Made by a program: the position numbers and the translations under genes. Below are positions 1 to 6,988 of a DNA stretch of 11,513 nt, in pieces. The notes beneath the pieces were generated by a model. The model searched no databases, had not been told where the DNA came from, and saw only the letters and a list, made by a program, of their open reading frames with translations. The stretch lies in NCBI GenBank assembly GCA_945947845.1, contig CAMEZN010000017.1:1-11513 (forward strand), given 5' to 3'. Each line of letters begins with the position of its first letter. The stretch's first letter is position 1. This stretch comes from an uncultured Mucispirillum sp. (lineage in GTDB: Bacteria; Chrysiogenota; Deferribacteres; Deferribacterales; Mucispirillaceae).

Positions 1-114
1 AGTATAGCTTATAAATTACTGCTTGAAAATAAGCAGTTAAAAGAAACATTATCTTATTATGAAGGGATTGATAGTAAGATTGATGATTTTATAACAAAAG
101 TAGATAATAAATAA
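1..114 (+). CDS. zapA: C-terminal end of probable cell division protein ZapA (partial)
   Basis: An open frame enters from the left edge and gives 37 residues before a TAA stop at 112-114. The residues are mostly charged and helix-forming, with leucines spaced as in a coiled coil (LLLENKQLKETL, then a short break, then IDDFITKV). ZapA is a small FtsZ-ring stabiliser whose C-terminal half is such a coiled coil, and in many proteobacteria zapA lies directly upstream of the 6S RNA gene, as here. Too little of the protein is visible to identify it on sequence alone, so the name rests mainly on context. The last 35 bases also appear to carry the promoter of the 6S RNA. Confidence 0.6.
   Translation, partial: SIAYKLLLENKQLKETLSYYEGIDSKIDDFITKVDNK
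80..108 (+). promoter_or_regulatory. Predicted sigma-70 promoter of the 6S RNA, inside the zapA end
   Basis: TTGATG (80-85) and GATAAT (103-108) are separated by 17 bases. Transcription would start about 7 bases further on, at 115-116, exactly where the closing stem of the 6S RNA begins. The agreement between promoter spacing and the independently placed RNA end is the main support. The region is AT-rich, so a chance match cannot be excluded. Confidence 0.5.
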
Positions 115-115
115 T

Positions 116-290
116 CCCCTGCGGTGTTTGTGTAACTTTTTGACATTCTGGAGCCAACACTATTAAATTATTTGTCGTGATGCATGTTGTGGTGTGCAGG
201 TCGGACTTGCATCCGAAAGCCTAAAGCAGCACAGAGCGGCGCCTGTTTACAACAGGCTACAGTGTCAGTGGTGAACGGCACATGCGGGGG
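116..290 (+). ncRNA. ssrS: 6S RNA
   Basis: This roughly 175-base, relatively GC-rich island holds no reading frame and folds as 6S RNA does. A closing stem pairs CCCCTGCG (116-123) with TGCGGGG near 283-290 and continues inward as TGT/ACA around a bulged G. The apical hairpin pairs 191-200 with 206-214 around the loop TCGGA (one bulge). A compact hairpin, GCCTGTT/AACAGGC (241-257), sits in the 3' strand where 6S RNAs carry the central-bubble hairpin. The segment GAAAGCCTAAAGCAGCAC after the apical hairpin and GGCTACAG after the small hairpin resemble the same regions of E. coli 6S. Known role: it mimics an open promoter and binds housekeeping RNA polymerase holoenzyme, mainly in stationary phase. 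Position after zapA and upstream of fau is the classic context. The exact ends are estimates. Confidence 0.92.
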
Positions 291-354
291 TTAAAAAATA
301 ATTTCGTTGTTTGACTAAAACACGGATTTTTATAGATTTATCGGAAAAAATTTA

Positions 355-1566
355 ATGAATTTAGCTGATGCAATGCGTCCGCATTCATTTGATGATATAG
401 TTGGTCAGGAGCATTTAACAAGCCCTGATTCGTTATTGATATCGTTAATAGAAAGCGCATCTTTTGACTCTATTATGTTTGTTGGTCCACCGGGCACAGG
501 CAAAACAAGTATGGCAGAAGTAACAGGCAGGCAAATGGATTGCCCTGTTTATAAAATCCATGCTGCTGTTAGCGGTGCAGCTGATTTAAAAAAATTAGCA
601 GAACAAGCAGTATATGAGAAAAACATAATAGTTTTTATAGATGAAATTCATAGATACAATAAATCTCAGCAAGATATTCTGTTAAAATTAATTGATGACA
701 GAAAAATCAAACTGATAGGTGCTTCTGCCGAAAATCCGTATTTCAATTTAGTTCCTGCTTTGCGTTCAAGAAGTATTATGTTTAAATTCAATGCTATTAA
801 TGATGAAGCATTTGAAAAACAGTATATTAAGGCCTGCGAACATATAAAAAAAATGCAAAATGTTTCTAAAATAGAAGAAAATGGAGCATTAAAGCATATT
901 ATTTCTTTATGTCAGGGAGATTGCAGAAGGTTTTTAAATCTTCTTGAAATATCAGCATTAACAGGAAAAAGAGAAGGTGATACTTTATATCTTTCTACGA
1001 AAGAAATAGAAAGTATTATGCCTGTAAATCAATTTTCAGATGACGAATTTTATGATATTTTATCAGCTATGATAAAAAGTATCAGAGGAAGCGACCCTGA
1101 TGCAGCATTATTATGGTGTTTTAAATTAATAAAAAATGGGGTATCACCAGAAGCAGTATTTAGAAGGCTTATGATTTCTGCATCTGAAGATATAGGTAAT
1201 GCTTTTCCAGACGGGCAGATTTTTGTTAATGCCTGTTATAATTCTTTTATGAATGTTGGAGTTCCAGAAGGGTATATAATACTTGCTCATGCAGTTACAT
1301 TTCTTGCTTCATGCCCCAAAAGTAATAGAAGCTATAATGGGTATCATCAGGTTATGGATTATCTTGCAAAACATGACCCAGTGGTGCCAGAGAATATAAG
1401 GCAAAATCCAAAAGGATATAAATATCCTTTTGATTATGGTAATTTTATTAAACAACGCTATATAAGTGATAATCTTGTGTTTTACAAACCATCTAATTTT
1501 GGTTTTGAGCAAAAGATTAAAGAAAGATTACATAATCTATGGAATGATATTAAAGATTATGAATAA
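355..1566 (+). CDS. rarA: Replication-associated recombination protein A (RarA/MgsA family AAA+ ATPase)
   Basis: The 403-aa protein begins MNLADAMRP...DDIVGQ, the usual RarA opening. It has Walker A GPPGTGKT (44-51), Walker B IIVFIDEIHR (91-100), sensor 1 GASAENP (122-128; E. coli has GATTENP) and an arginine finger in ALRSR (136-140). The C-terminal MgsA part shows SIRGSDPDAAL, ASEDIG and KSNRSYNGY. The family is a clamp-loader-like ATPase acting at stalled replication forks with SSB and RecA; it is cytoplasmic. Compared with the E. coli protein as I recall it, about eleven residues are missing between NIRQNP and GYKYP, where a conserved TKLMKE(L/M)GYGK segment normally stands. The ribosome binding site is weak (GGA at 343-345). 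It lies between 6S RNA and fau, overlapping fau by 8 bp, and is probably partly transcribed by readthrough from the 6S promoter. Confidence 0.93.
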   Translation: MNLADAMRPHSFDDIVGQEHLTSPDSLLISLIESASFDSIMFVGPPGTGKTSMAEVTGRQMDCPVYKIHAAVSGAADLKKLAEQAVYEKNIIVFIDEIHRYNKSQQDILLKLIDDRKIKLIGASAENPYFNLVPALRSRSIMFKFNAINDEAFEKQYIKACEHIKKMQNVSKIEENGALKHIISLCQGDCRRFLNLLEISALTGKREGDTLYLSTKEIESIMPVNQFSDDEFYDILSAMIKSIRGSDPDAALLWCFKLIKNGVSPEAVFRRLMISASEDIGNAFPDGQIFVNACYNSFMNVGVPEGYIILAHAVTFLASCPKSNRSYNGYHQVMDYLAKHDPVVPENIRQNPKGYKYPFDYGNFIKQRYISDNLVFYKPSNFGFEQKIKERLHNLWNDIKDYE

Positions 1567-2104
1567 ACAAGATATTCGTAATAAAATAAAAGTATTAAGA
1601 AATAGTTATTCTAGTGATGAATTAAGTTTTAAATCATTAAGTATAACTAATGCTTTTTATAAAAAATATTCTTTTTTAAACATTTTCTTATTTTATTATC
1701 CCATAGAAAACGAGGTAAACACTTTGCCGCTTATAAGCAGTCTTTTTGCAGATGGTAAACAAATATATTTACCAGTTGTATGTGGCAAAGAAATGATATT
1801 TAAGCAGTTTGAAGGCTTTAATAAACTAAAAACTGGTAAGTTTGGTATTTTTGAACCAGAAGGAAAAGAGCTTGATATTCTGCCAGATATTATGTGTATT
1901 CCGGGTGTTGCTTTTGATGAGCAATGTAATCGCATAGGATATGGCGGTGGTTATTATGACAGGTATTTAGCAGTTGAAAATACCATTATTAAATCAGCTT
2001 TTGCCTATGAATTTCAAATTATAGACAAAATTGAAACAGAAAGCTTTGATAAACCTGTAGATGAAATATTTACAGAAAATCGTATTATTATTAGGAGGGC
2101 ATAA
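1559..2104 (+). CDS. fau: 5-formyltetrahydrofolate cyclo-ligase
   Basis: Cytoplasmic enzyme that uses ATP to convert 5-formyltetrahydrofolate to 5,10-methenyltetrahydrofolate, returning the storage folate to one-carbon metabolism. The 181-aa product starts [14 protein letters not shown], the basic N-terminal helix of the family, and carries [11 protein letters not shown], the signature [23 protein letters not shown] (GYGGGYYDR at 127-135, the nucleotide and folate binding loop) and the C-terminal pattern AYEFQ...PVDEIFTE. The frame is open further upstream to 1466, but that extension lies inside rarA and is unlike the family, so I chose ATG 1559, which overlaps the rarA stop by 8 bp (ATGAATAA). 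No clear Shine-Dalgarno precedes it, so translation is probably coupled to rarA. Its place after 6S RNA is conserved in many bacteria (ssrS-ygfA in E. coli). Confidence 0.93.
   Translation: MNKQDIRNKIKVLRNSYSSDELSFKSLSITNAFYKKYSFLNIFLFYYPIENEVNTLPLISSLFADGKQIYLPVVCGKEMIFKQFEGFNKLKTGKFGIFEPEGKELDILPDIMCIPGVAFDEQCNRIGYGGGYYDRYLAVENTIIKSAFAYEFQIIDKIETESFDKPVDEIFTENRIIIRRA
2093..2099 (+). promoter_or_regulatory. Strong ribosome binding site of rny
   Basis: AGGAGGG lies 4 bases before the ATG at 2104, inside the final codons of fau. It is the strongest Shine-Dalgarno of the block and fixes the rny start, which shares its first base with the last base of the fau stop (TAATG). Confidence 0.85.
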
Positions 2105-3660
2105 TGAGCTATTATATTATAGTAGGGCTTGTTTGTGTATTGGCAGGTCTTGCAGCTGGGTATTTAGTTGCCAAAAAAATGAAAGAAGAAGAAAATAAAA
2201 AATTAAACAATACAGCAGAAGATATAATTTCAAAAGCTAAAAAAGAGGGCGAAGAAATTATTAAAGAAGCAAAACTTGAATCAAAAGAGATTATTTTTAA
2301 AGGCAGACAAGATTTAGAAAAAGAAATTAAAGAAAAGAAAAAAGATATCAGCCATATTGAACGTAAACTGGAAGCAAGAGAAGAAACATTAGAAAAGAAA
2401 ATGGAATCAGCTTTACGTAAAGAAGAACAGCTCGTTAAGAAAGACCAAGAATATGATAAACGAATGAAAGATATTGATGTTCTTAAAGCTAAAAATGAAG
2501 AAATTAAACAAAGTTTAATAAAAGAAGTAGAACGAGTTGCCTGCATGACTGGTGAAGAAGCTAAAAAAATGCTTATGGAACAAATGGTTGATGAAGCAAA
2601 AAAAGATTCTGCTAGAACTATCAGAGAATTAGAAGAAGAAGCAAAAAATGAATCAGAAAAAAGAGCAAGAAGTATTATTTCTACTGCTATTCAAAGATGT
2701 GCTTCTGAATTTACAAACGATATTACTGTTACTCTTGTTAACCTGCCTAATGATGAAATGAAAGGCCGTATTATAGGCAGGGAAGGAAGAAATATTAGAA
2801 CTTTTGAAACAATTACTGGTGTTGATATTATAGTAGATGATACCCCAGAAGCAGTAATATTATCAAGTTATGACCCATTTCGCAGAGAAACTGCTAAATT
2901 AACACTTGAAAAATTAATTACAGATGGCAGAATTCACCCTGCAAGAATTGAAGAGTTACATCAAAAAAGCAGGCAGGAAATGGATAAACATATCTTAGAA
3001 CTTGGTGAAGAAACTGTTTTTAACCTAGGCATACATAATATGAGTCAGGAAATATTAAAACTTATTGGAAGATTAAAATACAGGACCAGTTATGGTCAGA
3101 ATGTATTAGGTCATTCAATTGAAGTTGCTACTATTGCAGGTATTATGGCAGCAGAACTAGGACTTGACCCAAAAATTGCTAAAAGAGCTGGTTTATTGCA
3201 TGACATAGGTAAAGCAATAGACTATGAAGCAGAAGGTTCTCATACAACAATTGGTGTTGAAGTAGCTAAGAAAAATAAGGAAGACTGGCGAATAATAAAT
3301 GCTATTGCAAGCCACCATGGTGAAGAAGAATTTAAATGTATTGAAGCTATACTTGTGCAGGCAAGCGATGCAATTTCTGCTTCCCGCCCAGGTGCAAGAA
3401 GAGAAGTATTAGAAAGCTATATTAAACGATTGGAACAGCTTGAAGAAGTTGCATCTTCTTTTGAAGGTGTTGCAAAATCATTTGCTATTCAGGCTGGTAG
3501 AGAAGTTAGAATTATTGTAGAACCTGATAAAGTAAATGATGATGGGTTAGTGGTGCTTTCAAAAGATATCTCTAAAAAAGTAGAAGAAGAATTAACTTAT
3601 CCCGGACAGATAAAAGTTATGGTTATTAGAGAATCAAGAGCCATAGAGTATGCAAAATAA
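2104..3660 (+). CDS. rny: Ribonuclease Y
   Basis: Membrane-anchored endoribonuclease that starts mRNA decay in bacteria that use RNase Y. At 518 aa it has the usual length and domain order. An N-terminal membrane segment (about residues 3-22, [20 protein letters not shown]) leads into a long Lys/Glu-rich coiled coil (about 25-200). A KH RNA-binding domain follows, with [15 protein letters not shown] at 221-235. The HD metal-dependent phosphohydrolase domain has H337 in GHSIEVA, the HD pair H366-D367 in [10 protein letters not shown], and SHHGEEE. The C-terminus [18 protein letters not shown] is highly typical. It is the last gene of the block, translated from its own strong ribosome binding site and followed by an intrinsic terminator. 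No disrupted motif is visible. Confidence 0.97.
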   Translation: MSYYIIVGLVCVLAGLAAGYLVAKKMKEEENKKLNNTAEDIISKAKKEGEEIIKEAKLESKEIIFKGRQDLEKEIKEKKKDISHIERKLEAREETLEKKMESALRKEEQLVKKDQEYDKRMKDIDVLKAKNEEIKQSLIKEVERVACMTGEEAKKMLMEQMVDEAKKDSARTIRELEEEAKNESEKRARSIISTAIQRCASEFTNDITVTLVNLPNDEMKGRIIGREGRNIRTFETITGVDIIVDDTPEAVILSSYDPFRRETAKLTLEKLITDGRIHPARIEELHQKSRQEMDKHILELGEETVFNLGIHNMSQEILKLIGRLKYRTSYGQNVLGHSIEVATIAGIMAAELGLDPKIAKRAGLLHDIGKAIDYEAEGSHTTIGVEVAKKNKEDWRIINAIASHHGEEEFKCIEAILVQASDAISASRPGARREVLESYIKRLEQLEEVASSFEGVAKSFAIQAGREVRIIVEPDKVNDDGLVVLSKDISKKVEEELTYPGQIKVMVIRESRAIEYAK

Positions 3661-3697
3661 TAATTATTATACTATTTAAATAATGCTTTAAATAAAG

Positions 3698-3729
3698 AGC
3701 TGGATAGTATATGCTGTCCAGCTTTTTTT
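3698..3729 (+). terminator. Intrinsic terminator after rny
   Basis: AGCTGGATAG (3698-3707) pairs with CTGTCCAGCT (3714-3723) through one T-G wobble around a six-base loop TATATG, followed by seven Ts (3723-3729). It lies 38 bases past the rny stop and closes the zapA-6S-rarA-fau-rny block. Confidence 0.92.
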
Positions 3730-4354
3730 ATGCTTATTTTTATGAATATAATCTATAACTTTATGAGTATGATAATAAAATCAAATTACTTATTTTTTAT
3801 TATTATTAATACATAAGATATAAAGCAGTATTATATATAAATTTATTATAAGTATTTATTCAGTTTCTGAAAAGTATAAATAAAGTATATAATTAATATA
3901 TATCTTTTAAAAATTATATGCTTATATGCTTACAAAATATTCTTTAAATGTATTAGACTCAACAGCACATTCTATATTATAAAAACTTTTATGTTTTATT
4001 ATAATAATAGATTTAGATTGCTTAATGATTAATTTTTCAAATAGATTTATAACATAGCAGGTATACTTTATATTTTAGATTAACATTACGATTGTATATA
4101 GATAACAAAAATAAGTATAAGATAATTTAAGGTATAAGTTTATTATAGCAGATTAGCATAAATCATTAATATATTTTATTATAATATTACACTTATCCAA
4201 CAATATATTAATTCAGTAATTTAATAAAACATGTAACTATGCAAGAAAAATCTATATGCTAAATAATGTATTAGTTTGAAATATAAGATTATATATGGAA
4301 TGATTATCAAAAATTATCTATTAACCTTTTATTGTTGATTATTTTAATATAATC
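3730..4354. other. 625-bp AT-rich intergenic stretch, no convincing gene
   Basis: This spacer lies between the rny terminator and the stop codon of the convergent sigma factor gene. It is visibly richer in A and T than the coding parts. No frame with a start codon and ribosome binding site reaches a credible length. I see a short tandem repeat TTATATGC x2 (3914-3929) and a start-less open stretch on the minus strand (3922-4074) discussed as a finding. I could not find a hairpin with a T-run that would terminate the sigma factor gene. It may be a decayed region or simply an expanded spacer. Confidence 0.6.
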
Positions 4355-5281
4355 TTAGTTTAGATAGTCATTTAATCTTTTTTTAAGTGCTTTCTTTTTT
4401 AATTTTTCTAATGCTCTATTTTCCAACTGTCTTATTCGTTCTCTTGAAACACCCATACTTTCACCCAGTTCTTCCAATGTTTGAGGTTGTCCGCCATCAA
4501 AACCATATCTTTTTGTAATTATTTCTGCTTCCCTAGGGTCAAGACTGGCAATAATTTCATCAATTGATGATTTTAATGTTTTTGCAATAATAACCTTTTC
4601 AACATTAGAATCTTCATCTTCTATGGAATCAAGAAAAGTTTTATCTTCATCGTTCCCAATATAATTATCAAGAGAAAGATATGATTTAGAAGCCATTAGC
4701 ACTTCTTCTATTTCTTCTGCTGGAATATCTGTTGCTTTTGATATTTCTTCAACAGAAGGTGCTCTTCCAAGCTCTTTTGTTAACCTTTCTGTTGCTGAAT
4801 TAATTTTATAAAGATATGTTGTATGTTTGACAGGCATTTTTACAGTGCTTCCTTGTTCATTAAGGGCTTGAATAATGGCCTGTTTTATCCACCATACAGC
4901 ATAAGTAATAAATTTTGTTCCTTTTGATGGGTCATATCTTTTTGCAGCTTCTAAAAGTCCTATATTGCCTTGGTTTATTAAATCTAATAATGGCACATCT
5001 TGTGTTTTATATTTGTTTGCAATAGAAACAACAAACTTTAAATTAGCAAGTATAAGTTTTTTTAATGCTTCTTTATCTCCCTGCTGAATTTTATACCCAA
5101 GTTCCATTTCTTCTTCATGTGTATATGGTTTATATGCAGAAATATTTTTAAAATACTGCTGCATAGCATCTTCTGTTGCATTATCATTAAGTTCTGTTAC
5201 AGGGTCTATATTTAAATCCAGTATTTCATCATCTAAATTAGATATAGTATCCTGTAAATTATCATTTAATTTGCTTTCCAT
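4355..5281 (-). CDS. RNA polymerase sigma factor, RpoD/RpoS family (group 2-like)
   Basis: The 308-aa protein directs RNA polymerase to sigma-70-type promoters. Region 1.2 is near residues 36-70 (DAMQQYFKNISAYKPYTHEEE). Region 2 spans 70-140, with NLKFVVSIANKY, LLDLINQGNIGLLEAAKRYDP and the -10 recognition helix TYAVWWIKQAI (126-136). Region 3 spans about 146-230. Region 4.2 has the helix-turn-helix TLEELGESMGVSRERIRQLENRALEKLKK (268-296), which is RpoD-like and should read a -35 element. Region 1.1 and the long non-conserved insert of primary sigma factors are absent; the first 35 residues are acidic and unlike region 1.1. It is therefore probably an alternative (RpoS-like) factor, although a few phyla use a short primary factor. 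ATG at 5279-5281 is preceded by AAGG with 6-base spacing. It is separated from fccB by a terminator, so it is likely its own unit. Confidence 0.9.
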   Translation of the reverse strand: MESKLNDNLQDTISNLDDEILDLNIDPVTELNDNATEDAMQQYFKNISAYKPYTHEEEMELGYKIQQGDKEALKKLILANLKFVVSIANKYKTQDVPLLDLINQGNIGLLEAAKRYDPSKGTKFITYAVWWIKQAIIQALNEQGSTVKMPVKHTTYLYKINSATERLTKELGRAPSVEEISKATDIPAEEIEEVLMASKSYLSLDNYIGNDEDKTFLDSIEDEDSNVEKVIIAKTLKSSIDEIIASLDPREAEIITKRYGFDGGQPQTLEELGESMGVSRERIRQLENRALEKLKKKALKKRLNDYLN

Positions 5282-5307
5282 ATTATACCTTAAAAAAAAG
5301 ATAAAAT

Positions 5308-5336
5308 ACTATATCATAAAATATATAATTTGTCAT
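5308..5336 (-). promoter_or_regulatory. Possible promoter of the sigma factor gene
   Basis: Read on the minus strand, ATGACA (5331-5336) and TATAGT (5308-5313) are 17 bases apart and lie 27 bases or more upstream of the start codon. Spacing is ideal and four or five of six bases match in each box, but the surrounding DNA is very AT-rich. Confidence 0.4.
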
Positions 5337-5580
5337 TTATTACTTTTATAAATTGTAAAATTATTTTTTAAAAATGCTGTGTTTTTAAATATATGGTATC
5401 TTTAAGATTTAAATTTTATTTTTTACAGGTATTAAATATAAAGATAATAATAGAAAATTAGAAGAGCTTATAAAACATTATAGTTTATAAATAAATCTTC
5501 GTTTATATAAAAAAGATACATGTAAATTATAAAATAATAGATTATTTATATATAATTATCAGAAATATATACATACTTAT
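5337..5580. other. AT-rich spacer between the sigma factor promoter region and the fccB terminator
   Basis: Together with the flanking promoter and hairpin this makes a 361-bp gap without a complete gene. The only coding-like element is a 25-codon start-less stretch on the plus strand (5413-5490), reported as a finding. I see no RNA gene or repeat here. Confidence 0.5.
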
Positions 5581-5615
5581 AAAAAGAGCGGGTTAATAAA
5601 ACCCGCTCTTTTTTT
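5581..5615. terminator. Bidirectional intrinsic terminator after fccAB
   Basis: A perfect nine-pair stem GAGCGGGTT/AACCCGCTC (5586-5594 with 5600-5608, loop AATAA) is flanked by five As on the left and seven Ts on the right, so it can end transcription from either side. It lies 28-62 bases beyond the fccB stop and should end the minus-strand fccAB transcript. The T-run is longer in the plus orientation, although no plus-strand gene is evident upstream. Confidence 0.92.
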
Positions 5616-5642
5616 ATATTACATATTAGTTGCAGTAATATT

Positions 5643-6974
5643 TTACATAAATGTATCAGAAAGGATATTATTACCCCAGCTGTGTCCATTTATTCTGTTT
5701 TCAACAGATGCTTCTTTTGGAATACCATTTGCACCATTTCTTGTAACGATTTTATTTTTAGCTGCATCATATTCATATAATGTAGCTATCCATATACCTT
5801 CTTTTTCACTTACAAGGCTGTAACAAGTATTACCAACAAGTGGAACACGTGGTTCTTTTCCTGCAAAAATGCGAACTAAGTTTTCAGCAACAACTTTTGC
5901 TGTTGCATTTGCAATAGTTCCAGATTTAGGCATCTCTGTAACAGTTGCTGTGTCAATTGCATCACCAATCACATATACATCTTTAATTAATGTAGATTCA
6001 AATGATTTAGGGTCAACACTAGCCCATTTTTTACCCGGTTCAACAAGACCAAGAGTAAATACAAGTTCACCAGCTTTTTGGTCTGGAACATAGTTGATTA
6101 ATGTTCCTTGGAAATCGCCTTTATTAGTTTTAACAATTTTTTTGTCATAATCTATTCCAGTAACAACAACACCAGAATGATAAGTTAAAACATCTTTATA
6201 AAGGTTATTAAAAGCTGCTTCAAATAATGGTTTTTTACTCATTATTTGTGGGTTAGGGTCAAGCACAATAACTTTTGCACCTTTTTTGAGAGCTTCATTT
6301 CCGAATAAACATGCTCTTTCATATGGTCCAGGTGGGCAGCGATATAATGCAACAGGAGTTCTAAATATTACAGTATCGCCAGCTTTAATATTGCTAACCA
6401 TATCTTTTAATTGTAATGTTTGTGGACCTGCAATCCAAGCATGTGGTATTTCTTTTTGTCTATCAGCATTAAAATTAAGAGCAGGGTCATAATCCATACT
6501 GATACCCGGAGAAACAATTAATTTATCATAAGCTACATCACCAGCACTTGTTTTTAAGATTTTTTTCTCGCCATCAAGTCCAGTAACTTCTGCTTGTTTA
6601 AACTCTATTCCATATTTTTCTGCAAGTCTTGGTAAAGGCATTGTAATTTCTTTAATGTCTCTTAAACCAAATATAACTTCGTTACTCATAGCACATGAAA
6701 CATGTTCTGCATTTCTATCTATAAGGATAACATTAATAGATGGATTTAAAAGTTTTAAATATTTAGCAGCAGTAGCACCACCGTAACCACCGCCAGCAAT
6801 AACAACTGTATGTCCTGCTTTTTTTTGTGGAGCAGCAGTTGTTTCAGCTGGTTTTGTATTATCAGCAGCTGTTTTTTCTGCTGATTTTTTACAGCCAGCA
6901 AGCCCTAATACAGATAAAGAAGCAGCAGAGATAGCTGTTGTTTTTACAAAATTTCTTCTTGAAAGTTTTTTCAT
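5643..6974 (-). CDS. fccB: Flavocytochrome c sulfide dehydrogenase-type flavoprotein (FccB)
   Basis: FAD subunit that oxidises sulfide and passes electrons to a partner cytochrome c. The 443-aa precursor opens with a Tat signal, SRRNFVK (5-11), and a hydrophobic stretch ending in the lipobox-like LAGC (25-28). A Lys/Ala/Thr-rich linker (29-53) precedes the Rossmann FAD site VVIAGGGYGGATAAKYL (57-73). C213 in YRCPPGPYERA and C384 in NTCYSLV match the two cysteines of the FccB redox disulfide; C94 lies in VSCAMSNEV. The second FAD motif, YVIGDAIDTATVTEMPKSG, is at 334-352, and the C-terminal FCSD domain is present. GAGGT 6 bases before the ATG supports the start. The gene follows fccA after 14 bases. 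The substrate could be another reduced sulfur species. Tat export as a lipoprotein would place it outside the cytoplasmic membrane, tethered by lipid; that tether is an inference. Confidence 0.88.
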   Translation of the reverse strand: MKKLSRRNFVKTTAISAASLSVLGLAGCKKSAEKTAADNTKPAETTAAPQKKAGHTVVIAGGGYGGATAAKYLKLLNPSINVILIDRNAEHVSCAMSNEVIFGLRDIKEITMPLPRLAEKYGIEFKQAEVTGLDGEKKILKTSAGDVAYDKLIVSPGISMDYDPALNFNADRQKEIPHAWIAGPQTLQLKDMVSNIKAGDTVIFRTPVALYRCPPGPYERACLFGNEALKKGAKVIVLDPNPQIMSKKPLFEAAFNNLYKDVLTYHSGVVVTGIDYDKKIVKTNKGDFQGTLINYVPDQKAGELVFTLGLVEPGKKWASVDPKSFESTLIKDVYVIGDAIDTATVTEMPKSGTIANATAKVVAENLVRIFAGKEPRVPLVGNTCYSLVSEKEGIWIATLYEYDAAKNKIVTRNGANGIPKEASVENRINGHSWGNNILSDTFM

Positions 6975-6988
6975 ATCAGCACCTCAAA

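Noticed and set aside
191..240. Resemblance to bacterial SRP RNA (CAGGTC...AAGCAGC wording)
   Set aside because: The characteristic GGAAGG...AAGCAGC apical arrangement is not present, whereas the closing stem, central hairpin, length and zapA/fau context all fit 6S RNA.
1466..1558. N-terminal extension of the cyclo-ligase frame to give 212 residues
   Set aside because: The extra 31 residues lie within rarA and do not resemble the family; [14 protein letters not shown] at 1559 is the normal start.
2112..2546. Open frame of 144 codons on the minus strand within rny
   Set aside because: It is the shadow of the Lys/Glu-rich coiled coil (Ser/Phe/Leu-rich translation) and has no supporting start signals or recognisable domain.
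3914..3929. Tandem 8-bp repeat TTATATGC x2
   Set aside because: Only two copies in a region of strongly biased composition; there is no spacer regularity or further copies to suggest an array or a binding-site cluster.
5869..6492. Plus-strand open frames inside fccB
   Set aside because: They are antisense shadows of a well-supported gene, with no ribosome binding sites and no recognisable motifs.
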